DNA of 26,391 bases from JAKVJE01 sp047722305 (GTDB taxonomy: Bacteria > Actinomycetota > Actinomycetes > Actinomycetales > Microbacteriaceae), in the NCBI GenBank assembly GCA_047722305.1, contig JBDNYM010000031.1, positions 1-26,391 on the forward strand, given 5' to 3'. Shown in pieces: positions 1 to 10,783 of this stretch; the first letter of the stretch is position 1, and every line of letters starts with the position of its first letter. The notes below the pieces were generated by a model that saw only the letters and a program-made list of their open reading frames with translations, ran no database searches and was not told where the DNA came from. A program made the translations under genes and the position numbers.

Positions 1-101
1 GCGGGGGGGGCCCCCCCGGGGCGGGGCCGCAGGCGGGCCGGCCGCTGACCCACCCCCCCCTGCCCCCCGGGGGGCGGCACCCCCCCCGGGGCGGCCCCGG
101 G
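1..101. other. Low-complexity G/C contig edge, unreliable sequence
   Basis: This stretch is almost entirely runs of G and C with very few A or T bases. The recQ reading frame that enters from the right loses all resemblance to its family here and would read as Gly/Pro-rich sequence where the nucleotide-binding motif should be. The matching composition at the far right edge suggests degraded consensus at contig ends rather than real genomic sequence. No gene can be supported within it. Confidence 0.75.
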
Positions 102-191
102 GGCGGCGACGCGCTCGATGATCTCCGCCTGGCTGCCGCGAAAGGCGGCGTATCCGAAGGTGCGCCGCAGGATGTCGAGCGCCGCGGTCAT
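1..191 (-). CDS. recQ: RecQ-family ATP-dependent DNA helicase, N-terminal fragment (partial)
   Basis: Reading leftward from an ATG at 191-189, the first 30 residues contain LRRTFGYAAFRGSQAEIIER. This matches the opening of RecQ helicases, where FG(Y/H)xxFRxxQ forms the adenine-contacting motif 0 ahead of Walker A. Reliable sequence stops near position 102, before the helicase motifs, because the contig edge degenerates. Truncation is therefore a sequencing matter, not evidence of a broken gene. It is the only gene on the minus strand and diverges from pyrR across about 115 bp. A TACCAT -10-like element ends six bases before the ATG and there is no convincing ribosome-binding site, which fits leaderless translation. 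RecQ unwinds 3'-5' in recombination and fork repair. Assignment rests on about 30 residues only, so another RecQ-like superfamily 2 helicase is possible. Confidence 0.7.
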   Translation of the reverse strand, partial: MTAALDILRRTFGYAAFRGSQAEIIERVAAPGAAPGGVPPPGGQGGVGQRPARLRPRPGGAPP

Positions 192-197
192 ACCCGC

Positions 198-203
198 ATG
201 GTA
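198..203 (-). promoter_or_regulatory. Putative -10 element of leaderless recQ promoter
   Basis: On the minus strand TACCAT (TANNNT) is followed by exactly six bases and then the recQ ATG at 191. This spacing puts the transcription start at or next to the A of the start codon. No clear -35 hexamer is seen, which is common in actinobacteria. Confidence 0.45.
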
Positions 204-247
204 CCGGTCGTGCCGATCCCGGGAGGGTTCTCCACTGCGGACCGGAG

Positions 248-253
248 TAGGAT
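248..253 (+). promoter_or_regulatory. Putative -10 element of the pyr operon promoter
   Basis: TAGGAT matches the actinobacterial TANNNT consensus. It would start transcription near position 260, just upstream of the PyrR-binding hairpin at 264-297, so the whole RNA element would lie at the 5' end of the message. A convincing -35 box is not visible (TTCTCC at 228-233 is too close). Confidence 0.5.
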
Positions 254-263
254 GACGCGGACA

Positions 264-297
264 TCCTTTAACGACCGTCCTGTGAGGCGGGGAAGGA
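264..297 (+). promoter_or_regulatory. PyrR-binding RNA leader (translational repressor hairpin)
   Basis: The transcript can fold as a PyrR-binding loop. The upper stem is CCGTC (275-279) with GGCGG (286-290) around the hexaloop CTGTGA. The lower stem is TCCTT (264-268) with AAGGA (293-297), and a bulge of TAACGA faces GG. The core TCCTGTGAGG agrees with the known PyrR recognition consensus (UCCNGNGAGG). The 3' strand of the lower stem is itself the Shine-Dalgarno of pyrR, nine bases or so before its TTG start. Binding of PyrR plus UMP would therefore hide the ribosome-binding site. No terminator/antiterminator is visible, which fits the translational repression described for mycobacterial PyrR rather than the Bacillus attenuation mode. 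Confidence 0.8.
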
Positions 298-307
298 ACG
301 CAACCTC

Positions 308-841
308 TTGACCGCTCTTGTCATGGAGGCGCCCGACATCGATCGGGCGCTCACCCGCATCGCCTTCGAAATCCTCGAGGGCAACAAAGGCAGCGACAAT
401 CTCGTGCTGCTCGGCATCCCCACCCGCGGCGTGGAACTCGCCCGGCGCCTGGCCGAGCGCATCGCCGCCACCGAGGACATCGCCGATCCCTCCACGCTCT
501 GGGGGGCGCTCGACATCACCATGTTCCGCGACGACCTGACGCGGCACCCGCTGCGCACTCCGCAGCGCACGACCATTCCGGCCGGGGGCATCCAGGGACG
601 CACCGTGGTGCTGGTCGACGACGTGCTGTACTCCGGGCGCACCGTCCGCGCCGCTCTGGACGCGTTGAGCGAGCTCGGCCGGGCCCGAGCGGTCCGCCTG
701 GCCGTGCTGGTGGACCGCGGTCATCGCGAGCTGCCGATCCGCGCCGACTACGTGGGCAAGAACCTGCCCACGTCGTCGCGGGAGCGCGTGACCGCCGTGC
801 TGACACCGATCGACGATCATGACGGGGTGGAGATCGCATGA
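308..841 (+). CDS. pyrR: PyrR, pyrimidine operon RNA-binding regulator / uracil phosphoribosyltransferase
   Basis: The protein has 177 residues, the usual PyrR length. PyrR binds UMP/UTP and pyr mRNA to lower pyr gene expression, and it also has uracil phosphoribosyltransferase activity. The PRPP-binding loop reads VVLVDDVLYSGRT (about residues 100-112). An N-terminal RALTRIAFEILE segment, LGIPTRGVELA and a basic C-terminal half with the YVGKNLPTS motif are typical of the family. The TTG start is chosen because AAGGA at 293-297 is well placed, and because that Shine-Dalgarno lies inside the PyrR-binding hairpin. An in-frame ATG at 323 is an alternative with poorer spacing. It heads the pyrimidine operon and overlaps pyrB by 4 bp (ATGA), so autoregulation would extend to the downstream genes through translational coupling. 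Confidence 0.95.
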   Translation: MTALVMEAPDIDRALTRIAFEILEGNKGSDNLVLLGIPTRGVELARRLAERIAATEDIADPSTLWGALDITMFRDDLTRHPLRTPQRTTIPAGGIQGRTVVLVDDVLYSGRTVRAALDALSELGRARAVRLAVLVDRGHRELPIRADYVGKNLPTSSRERVTAVLTPIDDHDGVEIA

Positions 842-1791
842 AACACCTGCTCTCGACCCGAGACCTCGACCACGACGCGGCGGTGGCGCTGCTCGACATC
901 GCCGAGGACATGTCCGACGTCAACAACCGGGCCATCAAGAAGCTCCCCGTGCTCCGTGGGCGCACCGTGGTCAACCTGTTCTTCGAAGACTCCACGCGCA
1001 CCCGCACCTCGTTCGAGACGGCGGCGAAGCGCCTCTCGGCAGATGTGATCAACTTCAGCGCGAAGGGCTCCAGCGTCTCCAAGGGCGAGTCGCTGAAGGA
1101 CACCGCCCAGACGCTGGCCGCCATCGGCGCGGACGCGGTGGTCATCCGTCACCAGGCCAGCGGCGCCCCCATGGTGCTGGCCCATAACGGCTGGATCGAC
1201 GCCGGAGTGGTCAACGCCGGCGACGGCTGCCACGAGCACCCCACCCAGGCGCTGCTCGACGCGTTCACGCTGCGCCAGCGCCTGCACGGCGACGACTCCC
1301 GCGGCCGCGACCTCGACGGGGTGAGCGTGCTCATCGTGGGCGACATCCTGCACTCGCGGGTGGCGCGCAGCGACGTCTGGCTGCTCTCGGAGCTCGGTGC
1401 CCGGGTCGCGTTCGCCGGCCCTCCCACGCTGCTGCCCTACGACATCGGCACCTGGCCCTGCGAGGTGTTCGACGACTTCGACACCGCGCTCGCGCAGGAC
1501 TTCGACGCGGTCATGACCCTCCGTATCCAGCTGGAGCGGATGGAGGCGGCGTTCTTCCCCAGCCGCCGCGAGTATGTGAACCTCTGGGGCCTGGGCCCGG
1601 CCCGATTCCACCGGCTGTCGCCGCGGACGCTCATCATGCACCCCGGGCCCATGAACCGCGGGCTGGAGATCTGCTCGGAGGCGGCCGACTCGCCGCAGGC
1701 GACCGTGCGGGAGCAGGTCCACAACGGCGTGTCCGTGCGGATGGCCGTCCTCTACAGCCTGCTGAGCGATCGGGAGGTCGCGGATGCCTGA
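838..1791 (+). CDS. pyrB: Aspartate carbamoyltransferase catalytic subunit
   Basis: PyrB joins carbamoyl phosphate to L-aspartate in the first committed step of pyrimidine synthesis. The 317 residues match the catalytic chain. The carbamoyl phosphate motif STRTRTSFE is at residues 52-60, HEHPTQALLDAFTL carries the second carbamoyl phosphate contact, and HPGPMNRGLEI near the C-terminus is the aspartate-side loop. No pyrI regulatory subunit gene follows, as is usual in actinobacteria, so regulation is probably left to PyrR. The start overlaps the pyrR stop as ATGA, and the end overlaps the pyrC start by 8 bp. Its substrate comes from CarA/CarB in the same operon. Confidence 0.97.
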   Translation: MKHLLSTRDLDHDAAVALLDIAEDMSDVNNRAIKKLPVLRGRTVVNLFFEDSTRTRTSFETAAKRLSADVINFSAKGSSVSKGESLKDTAQTLAAIGADAVVIRHQASGAPMVLAHNGWIDAGVVNAGDGCHEHPTQALLDAFTLRQRLHGDDSRGRDLDGVSVLIVGDILHSRVARSDVWLLSELGARVAFAGPPTLLPYDIGTWPCEVFDDFDTALAQDFDAVMTLRIQLERMEAAFFPSRREYVNLWGLGPARFHRLSPRTLIMHPGPMNRGLEICSEAADSPQATVREQVHNGVSVRMAVLYSLLSDREVADA

Positions 1792-3202
1792 AACCACACC
1801 GACGCCAACCACGAACTCGCGATCTGAAACGGAACCGATGCCTGCATCCCAGCCCATCCTCATCACCGGAGCGGCCCCCCTCGGAGGCGAGGCGACCGAC
1901 ATCCTGGTGCAGGACGGCCGGATCACCGCCGTGGGCGCCCATCTCACGGCCCACGGCGCGGAGGTGATCGACGCGGCCGGGCTGGTGGCCCTGCCCGGGC
2001 TGGTCGATCTGCACACGCACCTGCGGCAGCCGGGCAACGCCCAGGCCGAGACGGTGCTGAGCGGCTCGCGCGCGGCGGCGGTCGGCGGGTACACCTGCGT
2101 GCACGCGATGGCGAACACCGAGCCGGCCTCCGACACCGCCGGCATCGTGGACGAGGTCTATCGCCTCGGCCTCGACGCCGGGTACGTGGAGGTGCGCCCC
2201 ATCGGCGCCGTCAGCGCCGGGCTGAAAGGCGAGCGCCTGGCCGAGATCGGCGCCATGGCCGGCTCGCACGCCCAGGTGCGGGTGTTCAGCGACGACGGGC
2301 ACTGCGTGGCCAGCTCGCTGCTGATGCGCCGTGCCCTGGAGTACGTCCGCGCGTTCGGCGGGGTGGTGGCCGACCATCCGCAGGACGACGAGCTCACCAT
2401 CGACGCCCAGATGAACGAGTCGGAGCTGTCCAGCCGCCTCGGCCTCACCGGCTGGCCGACGGTCGCCGAAGAGGACATCATCGCCCGGGACATCCTCATC
2501 GCCAACCACGTGCATTCCCGCATCCACATCTGCCACGTCTCCACGGCCGGCTCGGTGGATCTGATCCGCTGGGCCAAGCAGCGGGGGATGCCGGTCACCG
2601 CCGAGGTGACCCCGCACCACCTGCTGCTGCCGGAGGACCTGGTGGGCGGCTTCGACGCCAACTTCAAGGTCAACCCGCCGCTGCGCAGCCAGGAGGACAT
2701 CGACGCGGTGCGGCTGGCCGTGGCCGACGGCACCATCGACGTCGTCGCCACCGACCACGCGCCGCATCCCGCCGATCACAAGGACTGCGAGTGGCACGCC
2801 GCCGCCTGCGGGATGCTGGGTTTGCAGCACGCGCTGCGGATCGTGCAGCTCACGCTGGTCGATACCGGGCTGATCGGCTGGGAGGACGCGGCGCGGATCA
2901 TGAGCTCCGCCCCGGCCCGCATCGGCTCGGTGGCGGACCAGGGCCAGCCCATCGCTGTCGGGTCCCCGGCGAATCTCACCCTTTACGACCCCGCCGCCGA
3001 GTCGACGGTCACCGCCGACGAGATCGTCAGCATCTCCGACAACAGCCCGTACCTGGGGATGTCGCTGCCCGGGTCGGTGCGCGACGTCCTGTTCCGCGGG
3101 CGCCCCACCGTCCGGGACGGCGTGCTGCAGGATCTCAACGGTCCGGCCGCCCCGACGCCTTCATCCCCGACCGCATCCGCTTCGGAAGGAGCACACGCAT
3201 GA
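1784..3202 (+). CDS. pyrC: Dihydroorotase (class I)
   Basis: PyrC reversibly cyclises carbamoyl aspartate to dihydroorotate in the cytoplasm. The 472-residue amidohydrolase carries the metal motif DLHTHLRQPG (His77 and His79), FSDDGHC, ADHPQDDELTI, the ICHVSTAGS histidine and ATDHAPH with the catalytic Asp324, which together mark class I dihydroorotase. The ATG at 1784 is favoured because GGGAGG lies six bases upstream. It gives a Thr/Pro/Ser-rich, probably disordered extension of about 18 residues before an alternative ATG at 1838. The C-terminus also ends in a Pro/Ser/Ala-rich tail. The gene overlaps pyrB by 8 bp and carA by 4 bp. No small membrane protein gene separates it from carA, unlike the order I recall in mycobacteria. 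Confidence 0.96.
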   Translation: MPETTPTPTTNSRSETEPMPASQPILITGAAPLGGEATDILVQDGRITAVGAHLTAHGAEVIDAAGLVALPGLVDLHTHLRQPGNAQAETVLSGSRAAAVGGYTCVHAMANTEPASDTAGIVDEVYRLGLDAGYVEVRPIGAVSAGLKGERLAEIGAMAGSHAQVRVFSDDGHCVASSLLMRRALEYVRAFGGVVADHPQDDELTIDAQMNESELSSRLGLTGWPTVAEEDIIARDILIANHVHSRIHICHVSTAGSVDLIRWAKQRGMPVTAEVTPHHLLLPEDLVGGFDANFKVNPPLRSQEDIDAVRLAVADGTIDVVATDHAPHPADHKDCEWHAAACGMLGLQHALRIVQLTLVDTGLIGWEDAARIMSSAPARIGSVADQGQPIAVGSPANLTLYDPAAESTVTADEIVSISDNSPYLGMSLPGSVRDVLFRGRPTVRDGVLQDLNGPAAPTPSSPTASASEGAHA

Positions 3203-4337
3203 CAGAACCGGCATACCTCGTCCTCGAGGACGGCACCCGCTTCCGCGGCCGTCCCTACGGCGCCGCCGGCACCACGGTGGGGGAGATCGTGTTCTGCACC
3301 GGCATGACCGGCTACCAGGAGACCCTCACCGACCCGTCGTACGCCGGTCAGATCGTGGTGCAGACCGCGCCGCAGATCGGCAACACCGGCACCAACGACG
3401 AAGACATGGAGTCGGCGCGCATCTGGGTGTCCGGCTACGTGGTGCGCGAGCCCAGCCGTATCTCTTCGAACTGGCGCGCCCAGCGCGACCTGGCCACCGA
3501 CCTGACCGACTCGGCCATCGTCGGGATCAGCCACGTCGACACCCGGGCGATCACCCGGCACATCCGCGACCGGGGCGCGATGCGCGCCGGCATCTTCTCC
3601 GGGCCGGCCGCGCAGTGGGCGCCGGATCGACAGCTGCGCGCGGTCACCGCGTCCCCCGAGATGAGCGGGCTCAACCTGTCCACCGAGGTCACCGTCTCCG
3701 AGCCGGAGGTGATCGCCCCCGAGGGCGAGCGCCGCGGCCGGGTGGCGGTCGTCGACCTCGGCGTCAAGCGGGCCAGCCTGCACAACTTCGCCCGCCGCGG
3801 CTACGAGGTGGTCGTGCTGCCCGCCGACGCGACCGGCGAGCAGATCCTGGAGCAGCATCCCGACGGCGTCTTCTTCTCGAACGGCCCGGGCGACCCGGCC
3901 GCCTCCGGGGATGCGGTGGCGGCGCTGCGCGCCGTGCTCGACGCCGGCGTGCCGTTCTTCGGCATCTGCTTCGGCAACCAGCTGCTGGGTCGCGCCCTCG
4001 GCCTCGACACCTACAAGCTGCCGTTCGGGCACCGCGGCATCAACCAGCCGGTGCGCGAGGAGCGCACCGGCCGGGTCAAGATCACCGCCCAGAACCACGG
4101 GTTCGCCGTGAAGGCCCCCAGCCTGGACGAACCGTTCGACAGCCCCAACGGCTACGGCCGGGTGCGGGTGGGCCACCTCGGCCTCAACGACCAGGTGGTC
4201 GAGGGCCTCGACTGCCTCGACATCCCCGCCTTCTCGGTCCAGTTCCACCCCGAGGCCCATGGCGGCCCCCACGACGCCAACGACCTGTTCGATCGCTTCA
4301 CGGCCCTCATCGCCGCCACCGCAGAAGGAGACAAGTA

Positions 4338-4338
<1 letters not shown>
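3199..4338 (+). CDS. carA: Carbamoyl phosphate synthetase small (glutaminase) subunit
   Basis: CarA hydrolyses glutamine and channels ammonia to CarB. The protein has 379 residues. The N-terminal CPSase small-chain domain (VLEDGTRFRG, GEIVFCTGMTGYQE) is followed by a class I amidotransferase domain. That domain has nucleophile Cys257 in FFGICFGNQ and the His350/Glu352 pair in VQFHPEAHGG. The GNQ variant of the nucleophile elbow is usual in actinobacteria. The ATG overlaps the pyrC stop (ATGA), and GGAAGGA at 3184-3190 gives a strong ribosome-binding site. The TAG stop shares its last base with the GTG start of carB, so CarA and CarB are probably made in equal amounts. Confidence 0.97.
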
Positions 4339-7645
<3,307 letters not shown>

Positions 7646-7646
<1 letters not shown>

Positions 7647-8542
7647 TGGGGACGCCGTTCGGGGAGCGCCTCGACGCCGGCATCGCACACCGGGGCGGGC
7701 TCTGCGTCGGCATCGACCCGCATCCGGCGACCCTGGAGGCCTGGGGGCTACCGGTGGATGCGGGCGGCGCCGAGCGCCTGGGCCGGGCCCTGATCGCCGC
7801 GGCCGCGGGCCGGGTGGCGATCGTCAAGCCGCAGGTGTCGCTGTTCGAGTGCTTCGGGGCCGCCGGATTCGCCGCCCTGGAACGGATCATCGCCGCCGCG
7901 CGGGCGGCCGGGCTGCTGGTGATCGCCGATGCGAAGCGCGGGGACATCGGATCGAGCAACGCTGGCTACGCCCGCGCCTGGCTGGGGGAAACCGCCCCCT
8001 TCGCCTGCGACGCCCTCACCGTGTCGCCGTACCTGGGCGTCGGGGCGTTGCTCGGCCTCAAGGAGGCGGCGACGCTGGCCGGGGCGGGCCTGTTCGTCCT
8101 GGCCGCCACCAGCAACCCGGAGGCCGACGCCATGCAGGGGACCGGGGATCCCTCCGTCGCCGCCCGCATCGCCGCCGCCGTGGGGGAGTGGAGCGAAGAG
8201 GAGGCCGCGCCGGGGCCGCTGGGATCGTTCGGCATCGTCTTCGGGGCCACCGGCGCGCCGGTCGCGCGCGGTCTGGACATCCGCCGCACCTCATCCCGCC
8301 TACCGGTGCTGGCGCCCGGGTTCGGCGCGCAGGGCGCCACGCTGCGCGATGCCGGCCGGCTGTTCCCGGGCGCCCGCCATCGCCTCCTCGCCTCCGTCTC
8401 CCGCGCCATCACCGCGGCGGGCCCCGAGCGGGCGGCCGCTACCATTGAGACATTCACCACCGACCTGGCGGACGGATGGAATGCAGCGGAGGAGGAACGG
8501 ACATGCCCAGTGAAACCAGACCAGGCGCCCGCCCGCGGCTGA
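7646..8542 (+). CDS. pyrF: Orotidine 5'-phosphate decarboxylase (type 2)
   Basis: PyrF decarboxylates OMP to UMP, the last step of the de novo pathway. The 298-residue protein is of the actinobacterial type 2 subfamily. It has GLCVGIDPHP near the N-terminus, the catalytic DAKRGDI loop with Lys97, LTVSPYLG and a C-terminal LAPGFGAQG phosphate-binding motif. The ATG overlaps the carB stop by one base. After the last recognisable helix (near residue 275) about 20 charged residues run 40 bp into gmk. This tail is not conserved family sequence as far as I can judge, and it may be a scar of losing the gene that usually lies between pyrF and gmk. A possible gmk promoter lies inside the 3' end of this gene. 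Confidence 0.94.
8440..8445 (+). promoter_or_regulatory. Possible internal -10 element for gmk-rpoZ
   Basis: TACCAT fits TANNNT and is followed by TGAGACATTC, a local AT-rich island in very GC-rich coding sequence. Transcription would start near 8452, about 50 bases before the gmk start. No -35 hexamer is evident and the site is inside pyrF, so support is weak. Confidence 0.3.
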
Positions 8543-9108
8543 CCGTGCTGGCCGGCCCCACCGCAGTGGGCAAGGGCACGGTCGCCGGGTACATCCGCCG
8601 CCACCACCCGAACATCATGCTGTCGATCTCGGCCACGACCCGCGCCCCGCGCCCCGGCGAGATCGACGGCGTGCACTACTACTTCGTCGACGACGCCGAG
8701 TTCGACCGTCTGATCCGCGACGACCAGCTGCTGGAATGGGCGACCGTCCACAACTCGTACCGCTACGGGACGCCGCGCCGCCCCGTCGAGAAGGCGCTGG
8801 CAGCCGGCCGCAACGTCCTGCTCGAGATCGATCTGCAGGGAGCCCGCCTCGTGCGCCAGCACATGCCCGAGGCGCGGCTGGTGTTCCTGGCACCGCCGTC
8901 GTGGGACGAGCTGGTGCGCCGACTGCGCGGCCGCGGCACCGAGAGCGCTGAGGAGCAGGCCCGCCGCCTGCGCACCGCGAAGGTCGAACTGGCCGCCGAG
9001 AGCGAGTTCGACGCGGTGGTCGTCAATGACGATGTGGCGCGGGCCGCTGCACGCGTCGTAGACTTGATCGCTGGATCCAAAATCGAGGAGCACCCTGTAC
9101 ATGGCTGA
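8503..9108 (+). CDS. gmk: Guanylate kinase
   Basis: Gmk phosphorylates GMP to GDP with ATP, an essential step between purine synthesis or salvage and GTP. The 201-residue protein has the P-loop GPTAVGKGT at residues 18-26, then ISATTRAPRPGEIDGVHYYF, the guanylate kinase signature with GMP contacts, and EIDLQGARLVRQ in the core. The ATG at 8503 is chosen because a very strong GGAGGAGGAA ends about five bases upstream. An in-frame ATG at 8476 would add nine residues without a good site. An in-frame stop at 8446-8448 rules out a longer N-terminal extension. The gene overlaps pyrF by 40 bp and rpoZ by 8 bp. I recall mihF, or an mIHF-like N-terminal extension of Gmk, at this place in relatives; neither is present. 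Confidence 0.95.
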   Translation: MPSETRPGARPRLTVLAGPTAVGKGTVAGYIRRHHPNIMLSISATTRAPRPGEIDGVHYYFVDDAEFDRLIRDDQLLEWATVHNSYRYGTPRRPVEKALAAGRNVLLEIDLQGARLVRQHMPEARLVFLAPPSWDELVRRLRGRGTESAEEQARRLRTAKVELAAESEFDAVVVNDDVARAAARVVDLIAGSKIEEHPVHG

Positions 9109-9538
9109 GCAACAGTATGTTGATGGCATCATCAACCCCCCGATCGACGAGCTGCTGAAGCGCGTCGACTCGAAGTTCGGGCTGGTGATCTTCGCCTCGA
9201 AGCGCGCCCGTCAGATCAACGACTACTACACGCAGCTGCACGAGGGGAGCCTGTTCAACAACGTCGGCCCCCTGGTCGAGTCGACCGTCGACGACAAGCC
9301 TCTGACCGTCGCCCTGCGCGAGATCGCCGCCGACAAGCTCGTCCTCACCCCGGGCACCGAGGTCGAGGCCCAGCGCGCCGCCGAGGCGGCCGCTCAGGTC
9401 GACGCGGATGCGGACGCGGCGGAGGCTGAGGGCGCCGAGCTCCCCGACGAAGCGACTGACGTGACTTCGACCGACACTGCCGCGACCGACACGACTGCTG
9501 ACGACGCTCCGGCGGCTGCCGCCGGCGACGCCGAGTAA
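9101..9538 (+). CDS. rpoZ: RNA polymerase omega subunit with acidic C-terminal tail
   Basis: Omega binds the beta' subunit and helps assemble RNA polymerase. Residues 1-85 carry the family core: IINPPIDELLKRVDSKFGLV, then KRARQINDYYTQLHEG and DDKPLTVALREI. This version resembles Microbacteriaceae omega proteins, as far as memory allows. The remaining roughly 60 residues form an Ala/Asp/Glu/Thr-rich tail that should be disordered and strongly acidic. It makes the protein 145 residues, against about 91 in E. coli and about 110 in mycobacteria. The ATG lies inside the end of gmk (8 bp overlap), with GAGGAG at about 9084-9089 as ribosome-binding site. The gmk-rpoZ-coaBC order is conserved in actinobacteria. 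Confidence 0.93.
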   Translation: MAEQQYVDGIINPPIDELLKRVDSKFGLVIFASKRARQINDYYTQLHEGSLFNNVGPLVESTVDDKPLTVALREIAADKLVLTPGTEVEAQRAAEAAAQVDADADAAEAEGAELPDEATDVTSTDTAATDTTADDAPAAAAGDAE

Positions 9539-9553
9539 GCCGCCCCGAGTCTC

Positions 9554-10783
9554 GTGTCAGCGCACGTCCTGGTCGGCGTGGGCGGGGGCATCGCCGCTTA
9601 CAAGACCGCGGATGTCGTGCGCCGGCTCGCCAAAGCGGGCGCCGACGTGCGCGTCGCTCCCACGGCGGCGGCGCTGAAGTTCGTGGGCACCGCCACCTGG
9701 GAGGCGCTCTCGCACCATCCCGTCGACGTCGACGTGTTCGCGCGCGTCGACGAGGTGCTGCACGTCGAGCTGGGCGACTGGGCCGACCTGGTGGTCGTGG
9801 CCCCCGCCACGGCCGATCTGCTGGCGCGCGCCGCCGCGGGCCGGGCCGACGACCTCCTCACCGCCTCGCTCCTCGCCACAGGAGCCCCGATCGCGGCCGC
9901 ACCCGCCATGCACACCCGGATGTGGGAGCACCCGGCCACGCAGGTCAACGTGGCGACGCTGGTCGAGCGCGGCTGGCATCTGCTCGGCCCCGTCTCCGGG
10001 CCCCTCACCGGCGCCGACTCCGGCATGGGGCGCCTGCTCGACCCGGCCGAGATCGCCGAGCGCTCGCTCGCCCTGCTGCGCCCGCAAGATCTCCGCGGGC
10101 ACCGCATCGTGGTCACCGCCGGCGGCACGCATGAGGACATCGACCCGGTCCGCTTCATCGGCAACCGCTCGTCGGGCAGACAGGGCCTCGCCGTCGCCGC
10201 GGCGGCCCGTGCCCGCGGAGCCGAGGTCGTGCTGATGGCCGGGGATGTCGACGCCCCGCTGCCGAGCGGCGTGGATGTCGTGCGCGTGTCCGGCTCCGCC
10301 GACCTGCAGCGGGCCCTCGATGCGGCCCTGCCGGGCGCGGACGCCCTCATCATGGTGGCGGCCGTCTGCGACTACCGCCCGCGCAGCATCAGCGGCCACA
10401 AGCTCAAGAAGGACGAGCTGGGCGAGCGCACCACCCTCGAGCTGGAGGCGACCCCCGACCTGCTGGCCGGGGTGTCCCGCTCGCCGCTGCGGCCCCCCGT
10501 CCTGGTCGGCTTCGCCGCCGAGACCGCATCGGGGGAGCGCCTGCTCGATCTGGCCCGCGGCAAACTCGTCCGCAAAGGCTGCGACCTCATCGTCGCCAAC
10601 GACGTCAGCGCCGGGGTCTTCGGCACAGATCGCAACACGGCGACCATCGTCGCCGCGAACGGGCAGACTGTGTCCGTGGACGGGACGAAGGCGGCCGTCG
10701 CCGAGCGGCTGCTCGACGAGGTCGCGGCCCGCCTGGCCGTCGCCGGACAGACGCCGGCCCGAGAGGAGAACCCGATATCGTGA
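9554..10783 (+). CDS. coaBC: Bifunctional phosphopantothenoylcysteine decarboxylase / phosphopantothenate-cysteine ligase
   Basis: CoaBC converts 4'-phosphopantothenate to 4'-phosphopantetheine in coenzyme A synthesis. The 409 residues hold two domains. The N-terminal FMN-binding CoaC domain opens with GVGGGIAAYKTADVVRRL, has active His70 in HVELGDWAD, and carries PAMHTRMW, the actinobacterial form of the substrate motif. The C-terminal CoaB domain starts near residue 185 with VVTAGGTHEDIDPVRFIGNRSSG and has the ligase motif KLKK at residues 283-286. The start is GTG, 15 bp after rpoZ with no strong Shine-Dalgarno, so it probably depends on coupling or on a leaderless start. The end overlaps metK as GTGA. 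Confidence 0.95.
   Translation: MSAHVLVGVGGGIAAYKTADVVRRLAKAGADVRVAPTAAALKFVGTATWEALSHHPVDVDVFARVDEVLHVELGDWADLVVVAPATADLLARAAAGRADDLLTASLLATGAPIAAAPAMHTRMWEHPATQVNVATLVERGWHLLGPVSGPLTGADSGMGRLLDPAEIAERSLALLRPQDLRGHRIVVTAGGTHEDIDPVRFIGNRSSGRQGLAVAAAARARGAEVVLMAGDVDAPLPSGVDVVRVSGSADLQRALDAALPGADALIMVAAVCDYRPRSISGHKLKKDELGERTTLELEATPDLLAGVSRSPLRPPVLVGFAAETASGERLLDLARGKLVRKGCDLIVANDVSAGVFGTDRNTATIVAANGQTVSVDGTKAAVAERLLDEVAARLAVAGQTPAREENPIS

Noticed and set aside
188..820. Minus-strand open frame covering pyrR and ending at the recQ start
   Set aside because: It overlaps pyrR fully and the PyrR leader and protein motifs are unambiguous. The recQ start is in a different frame.
3958..3987. CarA nucleophile elbow GICFGNQ instead of GICLGHQ as an oddity
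   Set aside because: The FGNQ form is the normal actinobacterial version and the catalytic Cys, His and Glu are all present.
9059..9064. TAGACT as a promoter -10 for rpoZ inside gmk
   Set aside because: It is in coding sequence (Val-Asp-Leu of Gmk) with no -35 and a good upstream ribosome-binding site for coupled translation; support was too weak to list.
9905..9935. CoaC motif PAMHTRMW with His in place of the usual Asn
   Set aside because: His at this position is usual in actinobacterial CoaBC, so it is not a defect.
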